From positions 1-19,805 of the forward strand of contig CAKQMD010000022.1 of assembly GCA_934254925.1 (NCBI GenBank): a stretch of DNA of 19,805 nucleotides, read 5' to 3'. The notes beneath the pieces are model-generated. The model did no database searches, was not told the DNA's origin, and saw only the letters and a list, made by a program, of their open reading frames with translations. Origin of the DNA: an uncultured Alphaproteobacteria bacterium. GTDB taxonomy: Bacteria > Pseudomonadota > Alphaproteobacteria > RF32 > CAG-239. Positions within the stretch are counted from its first letter, which is position 1. The number at the start of each line of letters is the position of its first letter. Both the position numbers and the translations under genes were made by a program. Positions 14,844 to 19,805 of the stretch are shown here, one piece after another.

Positions 14844-15354
14844 GCATGCAAACGACGGGAACTTCCTTGGGCAGATTCCGGCGACCGTTCAAATCCGCAA
14901 GTTCAATCACAAAAGCGCAGGCCGCGATTTCTCCGCCCAGCTTCTGCACCAACCGGCAAGAGGCCGCCACCGTACCGCCCGTCGCCAACAAATCGTCAAT
15001 CAACAGCACCTTTTTGCCTTTTTCAATGGCATCCTTGTGAATCTCCAGCGCATCCACACCATATTCCAAGGAATATTCCTCTCTTTCGACCTCGGCAGGG
15101 AGCTTCCCCGGTTTCCTGATGATCACCAAACCGGCACCGAGCTTATAGGCCAGAGGCGCCCCGAAGAGATACCCGCGCGATTCGACGGCAGCGACATAAT
15201 TAATTCCCGCATCTTTAAACGTTTCATAGAAAAAATCGATCACCCGTCGAAAAGCTTCGCCGTCTTTGATCAGTGTCGTGATGTCTTTAAACATAATCCC
15301 CGGCTTGGGAAAATCCGAAACGTTCCGAATTTTTTGCGCAATATCTTCAAACAT
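14833..15354 (-). CDS. apt: Adenine phosphoribosyltransferase
   Basis: From the ATG at 15354 the product has 173 residues, the usual length. It opens with IRNVSDFPKPGIMFKDITTLI (residues 9-29), and has ESRGYLFGAPLA (58-69) and the PRPP-binding loop VLLIDDLLATGGT (116-128). Apt salvages adenine to AMP with PRPP. AGGA six bases upstream favours this start; the frame extends seven codons further, to 15375. It is convergent with the GtrA gene, and the two coding ends overlap by 11 bases. Confidence 0.96.
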   Translation of the reverse strand: MFEDIAQKIRNVSDFPKPGIMFKDITTLIKDGEAFRRVIDFFYETFKDAGINYVAAVESRGYLFGAPLAYKLGAGLVIIRKPGKLPAEVEREEYSLEYGVDALEIHKDAIEKGKKVLLIDDLLATGGTVAASCRLVQKLGGEIAACAFVIELADLNGRRNLPKEVPVVCMLSC

Positions 15355-15387
15355 GTCAAATCCTAACAAAAGCAAACCAACTTTTTC

Positions 15388-15415
15388 ACTATAAATTCAT
15401 CATATATATTTGCAA
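15388..15415 (-). promoter_or_regulatory. Promoter candidate for apt
   Basis: On the minus strand TTGCAA (15415-15410) and TATAGT (15393-15388) are separated by 16 bases, 33 bases before the apt start. Confidence 0.5.
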
Positions 15416-15448
15416 GTTGAAAATGATAAACAACCGTGAAAAAACATC

Positions 15449-15479
15449 TTGACTTAAAGTTAACTCTAATAATTATACT
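15449..15479 (+). promoter_or_regulatory. Promoter candidate for the dxs-like gene
   Basis: TTGACT (15449-15454) and TATACT (15474-15479) are both near consensus, but the spacer is 19 bases, longer than ideal. An AGTTAACT palindrome (15458-15465) lies in the spacer. The start codon is 42 bases downstream with a strong AAGGAG at 15510-15515. Confidence 0.45.
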
Positions 15480-15521
15480 GCCAAACCGAAAACAAACGAT
15501 TATGATTCCAAGGAGAAAAAA

Positions 15522-17279
15522 ATGGCTTATTTGGACAGTCTTAATACCCCTGAAGACTTAAAGAACTTAAAAACAAACGAACTCAAAGACCTTGCCGAAG
15601 AAATTCGCCAAGCAATTTTAAACCGCGACGCCAAAGTCGGCGGCCATGTCGGCCCCAATTTGGGAATTGTCGAAACCGCAATCGCCCTGCATTACGTCTT
15701 TTCTTCCCCACGCGACAAGATCATTTATGACGTCTCTCACCAAAGCTACCCGCACAAAATTCTCACCGGGCGTAAACGCGGCTTTTTAACCGATGCCGGA
15801 ATGAAGGAAATCTCCGGCTACACCAACCCGACCGAAAGCGAACATGACTTCTTCACCGTCGGCCACACCTCAACCTCCGTTAGTTTAGCCTGCGGCATGG
15901 CCAAAGCCCGCGATCTTAAAGGCGAAAAATACAACGTTATTGCCGTCATCGGCGACGGTTCGCTGAGCGGCGGCGAAGCCATGGAAGGCTTTAACAACGC
16001 TGCCATCCTAAACAGCAACATGATTATCATTGTCAACGACAACGAAATGTCGATTGCCGAGAACCACGGCGGCCTTTACGCCAACCTCCGCCTGCTCCGC
16101 GAAACCAAAGGAACGGCAGAATGCAACATGTTTAAAGCCTTGGGCTTTGCCTACCGCTATGTTGAAGACGGCAACTCGATCGAACAACTGCTCAACGTCC
16201 TGCAACAAGTCAAAGATACCGACAAACCCACCGTTTTGCACATCCATACCCAAAAAGGCAAAGGCTACAAATTTGCCGAAGAAAACCGCGAAAAATGGCA
16301 CTGGAACTTGCCCTTCGACTTGGCCACCGGAGAAAACACCGTCACTTTTCCCGCAGGAGAAAACTACAATGACATCACCTATGAATTTCTCAAAAACAAA
16401 ATTCGGCAAGACAACCGCGTCGTCGTTCTCACTGCCGGAACGCCGGGGGCTTTTGGACTGACGCCGGAAAGACGGCAAACTTTGGGAAAAAACTACATCG
16501 ACGTCGGCATTGCCGAAGAACACGCCGTCGCCATGAGTTCGGCTTTGGCCAAAGGCGGCTGCAAACCGGTCTTTCAGGTTTGGAGCTCCTTTGTGCAAAG
16601 GACTTATGACCAACTGTCGCAAGATCTGGCTATCAACAACAATCCCGCCGTCATTTTGGTCTTTTCCGCCGGCATATCGGGCATGGACGTCACTCACCTC
16701 GGCTGCTTCGACATTCCGCTGATCGCCAACATTCCCAACATCGTTTATTTGGCCCCGACCAACAAACAGGAATATTTGGCCATGTTGAACTGGGGTTTGG
16801 AACAAGAACGTCACCCCGTCGTCATCCGTGTTCCGCTGGCAGTTCAGGAAGCCTCTGTCCCGGTCAAGACCGACTACGACCGTTTGAATACTTTTGAAAC
16901 CGTCAAGACCGGCAGCGACGTCGCAATTTTGGCACTCGGCAGCTTTTTTGCCTTAGGTCAAAAAGTCGTGGAAAAATTACGGGAAAAAAGCATTGACGCC
17001 ACCTTGATCAATCCGCGCTTCATCACCGGTCTGGATCAAGACTTGTTGGAAAGCTTAAAACAAAACCACTCACTGGTCGTCACTCTGGAAGACGGCATCT
17101 TGGACGGCGGCTTCGGCGAAAAGGTGGCTCGTTTTTACGGAACGGATTCCATGAAAGTCTTGACTTGCGGCGCTCCGAAAGTCTTCACCGACAGAATCCC
17201 CGTGCAAGAATTGTATGAACGCTATCGTCTGACGCCGGAACAGATCACTGCCGACGTCTTGGCTGCCCTAAAGCACTAA
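15522..17279 (+). CDS. dxs: 1-deoxy-D-xylulose-5-phosphate synthase-like transketolase
   Basis: The 585-residue thiamine-diphosphate enzyme is built like DXS. It keeps H42 (GGHVGPN), H73 (DVSHQSYPHK), the GDG motif at 144-146 with NDNEMSI at 172-178, E332 (GIAEEHA), R360 (QRTYDQ), D389 and H392 (MDVTH), and R436 (VIRVP), matching the E. coli DXS active-site set. DXS makes DXP from pyruvate and glyceraldehyde 3-phosphate for isoprenoid, thiamine and pyridoxal synthesis. It is about 40 residues shorter than usual, and reads DVSHQS and FSAGISGMDVTH where standard DXS has DVGHQA and DRAGLVGxDGxTH. This fits a divergent DXS group that I associate with Firmicutes. It stands alone with its own promoter and terminator. 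A second, standard dxs may exist elsewhere. Confidence 0.85.
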   Translation: MAYLDSLNTPEDLKNLKTNELKDLAEEIRQAILNRDAKVGGHVGPNLGIVETAIALHYVFSSPRDKIIYDVSHQSYPHKILTGRKRGFLTDAGMKEISGYTNPTESEHDFFTVGHTSTSVSLACGMAKARDLKGEKYNVIAVIGDGSLSGGEAMEGFNNAAILNSNMIIIVNDNEMSIAENHGGLYANLRLLRETKGTAECNMFKALGFAYRYVEDGNSIEQLLNVLQQVKDTDKPTVLHIHTQKGKGYKFAEENREKWHWNLPFDLATGENTVTFPAGENYNDITYEFLKNKIRQDNRVVVLTAGTPGAFGLTPERRQTLGKNYIDVGIAEEHAVAMSSALAKGGCKPVFQVWSSFVQRTYDQLSQDLAINNNPAVILVFSAGISGMDVTHLGCFDIPLIANIPNIVYLAPTNKQEYLAMLNWGLEQERHPVVIRVPLAVQEASVPVKTDYDRLNTFETVKTGSDVAILALGSFFALGQKVVEKLREKSIDATLINPRFITGLDQDLLESLKQNHSLVVTLEDGILDGGFGEKVARFYGTDSMKVLTCGAPKVFTDRIPVQELYERYRLTPEQITADVLAALKH

Positions 17280-17290
17280 ATTTTCAAAGG

Positions 17291-17321
17291 CCTGCCCTGC
17301 CGCCGACAGGGCAGGTTTTTT
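17291..17321 (+). terminator. Rho-independent terminator after the dxs-like gene
   Basis: CCTGCCCTG (17291-17299) and CAGGGCAGG (17307-17315) form a nine-pair stem with a seven-base loop, followed by six T residues. On the minus strand the same stem follows the alkyltransferase gene, but its 3' side is only GCCTTTG, so it should act mainly on the plus strand. Confidence 0.93.
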
Positions 17322-17322
17322 A

Positions 17323-17862
17323 TTACAAAGCCGTTCCTTTCGTCGGGCGGAAAAAAGACGACATGTCAACGCCTTCGTGCTTCAACAACTTGATTTTCAC
17401 ATCCAGTCCGCCGGCATATCCGGTCAAACTGCCGTTACTCCCGACAACTCTGTGGCAAGGAATGATGACCGAAATCGGATTATGCCCCACCGCACCGCCG
17501 ACAGCCTGCGCCGACATGGCTTTTCGTCCCTTTTTTCGCGCCAGCAACGCGGCAATTCCGCCATAGGTCATGACTTCTCCTTTAGGAATCTTGCACAAAA
17601 TTTCCCACACTTCCTGACGAAAAGCGCTGCCCTTGGGCGCCAAATGCAAATCCGAGATTGCCGGATTCTCTCCGCGAAAATAAGCGTCCAGCCATTTTCT
17701 TACCGTCGCAAACACCGGCAGGTCCGCTTTTTCGCAAAGCTCTCCGTCCACCGTCGCCGCATAATACTTTTGGTTTTCCAACCACAAACCGATCAAACTA
17801 TTTCCGTCGCTCACCAGCGTCAATTTCCCGATCGGCGCTTGATAATAGGCTGCATAAAACAT
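17323..17862 (-). CDS. ogt: Methylated-DNA-[protein]-cysteine S-methyltransferase
   Basis: From the ATG at 17862 the product has 179 residues. It carries the active-site motif IIPCHRVVGSNGSLTGYAGG with the acceptor Cys136, preceded by a winged-helix segment TYGGIAALLA (99-108). The enzyme moves O6-alkyl groups from guanine onto its own cysteine and is used once. An AAGGAG seven bases upstream supports the ATG; the TTG two codons earlier would sit only one base from it. The arginine-finger position (ARAVGxAxxxNP in Ogt/Ada) reads AQAVGGAVGHNP, with Gln119. A Gln form is, to my recollection, common in Firmicutes homologues. It lies 126 bases downstream of the pirin gene, possibly co-transcribed. 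Confidence 0.93.
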   Translation of the reverse strand: MFYAAYYQAPIGKLTLVSDGNSLIGLWLENQKYYAATVDGELCEKADLPVFATVRKWLDAYFRGENPAISDLHLAPKGSAFRQEVWEILCKIPKGEVMTYGGIAALLARKKGRKAMSAQAVGGAVGHNPISVIIPCHRVVGSNGSLTGYAGGLDVKIKLLKHEGVDMSSFFRPTKGTAL

Positions 17863-17988
17863 CTTCAAACTCCTTGTTTCCAGACTCCGTCACTTCTTTG
17901 ATTATGACCGAATTTTCAAAAGAAATCCAGAGTTCAAATCCGCTTCTCTTCAAAAATTGCCCCTTTGCCGGAAAAGGACCAAAAGCCT

Positions 17989-18696
17989 TTATTTCCTCAA
18001 GTTAAAAAGCAGAAAATTCGATCGCTTGTCGATTCCCCGGATGAAAATCGTCACATTTTCATCGCTGATGGCCAAACCGTCTCCGGCAACCATAATGCGA
18101 CCGTTGACGGAAATGGAGCCTTCCGCCGCCTGAATCCAAACCTTTCTGTCGTCTGAAATGCTGAAGCTGACCTCCTTGTCCACATTCAACAGACATTGAT
18201 AAATCTCGGCGTCTTGGCGAATAATGATCGATTCCTCTCGACCGTCGGGAGAAACAATCAGCGCCAACTGATCCGTCATCTGTTCCGGCGCAAACCTTTT
18301 TTGCTGATAATCAGGTTGAGTATCCCGGATGTTCGGAATCAGCCAAATTTGCAAAAAATGGACGGCTTGCGAGGCGGAGGGATTCATCTCACTGTGAAGA
18401 ATGCCGCTGCCGGCCGACATTTTCTGAACGTCCCCGGCCCTGATCACCGAACCGTTACCCATGCTGTCCCGATGCTGCAACCGTCCGCTTAAGGGAATTG
18501 TAACAATCTCCATATTTTTGTGCGAATGCGGTGCAAATCCCTGTTTTGCGCTAACAACATCGTCATTGATAACCCGCAGGTCGCTAAATCCCATAAACGC
18601 CGGATCATAATAGTCGCCGAACGAAAAACTGTGCCGACTGTCAAGCCAATCGAGAAGCGTTTGTCCGCGCTGATTTGCCGAGCGTAACTGATACAT
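17989..18696 (-). CDS. Pirin family protein
   Basis: The 235-residue bicupin begins with QRGQTLLDWLDSRHSFSFGD, the typical pirin opening. The metal ligands are His57 and His59 (FAPHSHKNMEIVT), His101 and Glu103 (SGILHSEMN), matching the four-residue Fe site of human pirin and E. coli YhhW (quercetinase). It should be a cytoplasmic metal-dependent oxidoreductase or redox sensor; the substrate cannot be inferred. A TAGGAG lies eight bases before the ATG. The gene ends in TAA; the 126 bases to the alkyltransferase start contain only a weak CCTTT/AAAGG hairpin, so read-through is possible. A palindrome (18733-18768) lies upstream. Confidence 0.93.
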   Translation of the reverse strand: MYQLRSANQRGQTLLDWLDSRHSFSFGDYYDPAFMGFSDLRVINDDVVSAKQGFAPHSHKNMEIVTIPLSGRLQHRDSMGNGSVIRAGDVQKMSAGSGILHSEMNPSASQAVHFLQIWLIPNIRDTQPDYQQKRFAPEQMTDQLALIVSPDGREESIIIRQDAEIYQCLLNVDKEVSFSISDDRKVWIQAAEGSISVNGRIMVAGDGLAISDENVTIFIRGIDKRSNFLLFNLRK

Positions 18697-18732
18697 GTTT
18701 TTTCTCCTAAAATAAATTGTCCTACTTGAAAA

Positions 18733-18768
18733 ATAAGCTCCGTTGCGCCGTTTTCAACAGGAGCTTAT
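18733..18768. repeat. Bulged palindrome in the pirin/metallopeptidase divergent spacer
   Basis: Left arm ATAAGCTCCGTTG (18733-18745) and right arm CAACAGGAGCTTAT (18755-18768) pair over 13 bases with a single bulged A (18759). On the minus strand the stem is followed by TTTTTC, so in RNA it could act as a terminator or attenuator in front of pirin. On the plus strand it overlaps a promoter, so as DNA it could be an operator. There is no evidence to choose. Confidence 0.75.
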
Positions 18769-18771
18769 AAT
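18743..18771 (+). promoter_or_regulatory. Promoter candidate for the metallopeptidase gene
   Basis: A perfect TATAAT -10 (18766-18771) lies 17 bases after TTGCGC (18743-18748), which matches only the first three positions of -35. Both elements overlap the palindrome, as expected of a repressible promoter. The start codon is 93 bases downstream. Confidence 0.45.
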
Positions 18772-18864
18772 GCTCCGATATTACCACAGCATGACATCTC
18801 ATATGGACAAAACCTAGAAAAAAGCATATCATAAAACAATAAAACAAAACTGGAGCGTCGACAA

Positions 18865-19722
18865 ATGCCTCACACGCCGGAAGAACAAAACATGCTGCGG
18901 GAAAAAATTGCCGAAATGAAAAACCGTATTGCCCGAACGACGAACAATCCGGAATATCAGGAGCGTTTGTTTAGCCTGGAAAAGCATCTTCTTGAATTGG
19001 CCGGTGACTATTGCGAAAACGCTCAGGAAAAAGCGTAGCTTCTCGACAGAATAAGACAGGGGGCAAACAAAAACCCCAGAAAAGAATATCCCGTCGAATG
19101 GTTTCACAACATTGACGACGCTTACCCGCCGGAAAGCGACGGACAACAAAAAAACGAACCGACCGTGAAAGCGCTGTTGGATCAATTCACAAACGGAAAG
19201 TTTAAGGCCAATAAAGACTTGAAAAAACTGCTTGCCGACAGCAAAGTCAAAATCGTCATCCGCAACAATAACAGAGTCAATGCCAACGCTCTTTTGGAAA
19301 AATGTCCTGGACAACCAAACCAAGTAACAATAGCCGTTTGCACAGCCTTGTTTGAAGATGCCAACAAGGAAATTCTGCCCGGTCTTCTGGCACATGAAAT
19401 GGAACATCTCTTAGACTACCACAAACGTCCTCAAGGCCATGAAGCCGATCAGGAGCATGCCTGCGAAACTTTTGCTGACATCACCGGAACACACATCGCT
19501 GTCGGTGCCGGATTGGATCCACGACCGTTCGGCCGTTACATGGGAAATCATTACCGCCGAACTCTCTTAGAATTTGACGACAGCCCGAGAGGCAATTACA
19601 GAGAGGAGACCTTTGAAAAAACCTACAATGTTTTGCGACAAGAGGAAAATACCAAAACGCAAAACGACACGACAAAAAATTTCTCCCTAATTCGTGAAAA
19701 ACAAATGAAATTGCACAGTTAA
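18865..19722 (+). pseudogene. Zinc metallopeptidase-like gene interrupted by one in-frame amber codon
   Basis: An ATG at 18865 with GGAG nine bases upstream opens a 57-codon frame that ends in TAG at 19036-19038. The same frame then stays open, without another stop, to TAA at 19720-19722 (285 codon positions in all). The downstream half contains HEMEH (19393-19407), a zinc-peptidase HExxH, followed 24 residues later by ETFAD (Glu at 19465), a typical third-ligand context. The upstream half is charged, helical and coiled-coil-like. Because TAG is a normal stop elsewhere in this window, the simplest reading is a nonsense mutation, but read-through or a second start (GTG at 19165, no Shine-Dalgarno) cannot be excluded. 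There is no signal peptide. The specific family is unknown to me; the HExxHxxD spacing vaguely recalls M76/Atp23 peptidases. Confidence 0.65.
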
Positions 19723-19805
19723 GGGCCGGCATCCGCCGTCATAGAAACCCTTCTTCTGCGCCTCTCCGCCCGCCTCTCGCTGGTAGTCGAACCCTTCCTC
19801 TAGGG
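19723..19805. other. GC-rich sequence at window edge, unassigned
   Basis: The last 83 bases are clearly richer in G and C than the preceding gene and contain no recognisable motif. On the minus strand one frame is open from the window edge to a TAG at 19688-19686 and would give a short GFDYQREAGGEAQKKGFYDG-like peptide, which could be the end of a gene lying outside. This cannot be decided here. Confidence 0.3.

Noticed and set aside
16008..16814. 268-codon minus-strand frame opposite the dxs-like gene
   Set aside because: Valine/phenylalanine-rich shadow; the plus strand holds a complete thiamine-diphosphate enzyme.
17903..18004. 33-codon plus-strand frame between the alkyltransferase and pirin genes
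   Set aside because: No ribosome-binding site or recognisable motif, and it runs antisense into the end of pirin.
19036..19038. TAG decoded as an amino acid (pyrrolysine or code change)
   Set aside because: TAG ends at least two other genes here, no pyl genes are visible and no recoding signal is recognisable; a nonsense mutation is simpler. Kept only as an alternative.
1..19805. CRISPR arrays, tRNA or rRNA genes, complete insertion sequences
   Set aside because: No regularly spaced repeats, cloverleaf-like segments, rRNA motifs or transposase motifs seen on either strand.

Overview
The window looks like chromosomal DNA from a motile, Gram-negative alphaproteobacterium of moderate GC content. 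The main clues are a flagellin C-terminus at the left edge with the alphaproteobacterial-style LLALQTRQQL/SLASQA ending, the DUF3576 lipoprotein - leuS - lptE - holA order, LPS-assembly lipoprotein LptE, and the rpmH - rnpA - yidD - yidC - yihA block. Several genes (leuS, the dxs-like gene, the O6-alkylguanine methyltransferase) look more like Firmicutes-type versions than typical alphaproteobacterial ones. This would fit an uncultured, host-associated lineage with a history of gene acquisition, but that is inference. I saw no tRNA, rRNA, CRISPR array or complete insertion sequence.

Layout. 1-111: end of a flagellin gene. 199-927: Bax-inhibitor-1 family membrane protein with a good sigma70-like promoter and a strong terminator. 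970-4270: the L34 / RNase P protein / YidD / YidC / YihA block, which joins ribosome and RNase P components to membrane-protein insertion and a ribosome-assembly GTPase. 4360-4905: two small membrane proteins (one unknown, one DUF378) separated by a terminator. 4943-9456 (minus strand): DUF3576 lipoprotein, leucyl-tRNA synthetase, LptE and DNA polymerase III delta, packed tightly as one operon. 9611-14843 (plus strand): rsmB, a degenerate ketopantoate-reductase-like protein, an unknown polytopic membrane protein translationally coupled to a TPR-like protein, and a GtrA-family protein. 14833-15354 (minus): apt. 15522-17279 (plus): a short dxs-like gene with its own promoter and terminator. 17323-18696 (minus): O6-alkylguanine-DNA alkyltransferase and a pirin. 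18865-19722 (plus): a zinc-metallopeptidase reading frame broken by one in-frame amber codon.

Most of the window is housekeeping. The accessory-looking material is at the right end (about 15.4-19.8 kb) and in the four-gene run at 10.9-14.8 kb. The strongest items for a second look are the amber-interrupted HExxH peptidase and the bulged palindrome that overlaps its putative promoter, the ketopantoate-reductase homologue that has lost its cofactor and catalytic motifs, the coupled membrane/TPR pair, and the non-alphaproteobacterial type of leuS inside an otherwise alphaproteobacterial operon. I found no clearly recognisable new defence or mobile system.
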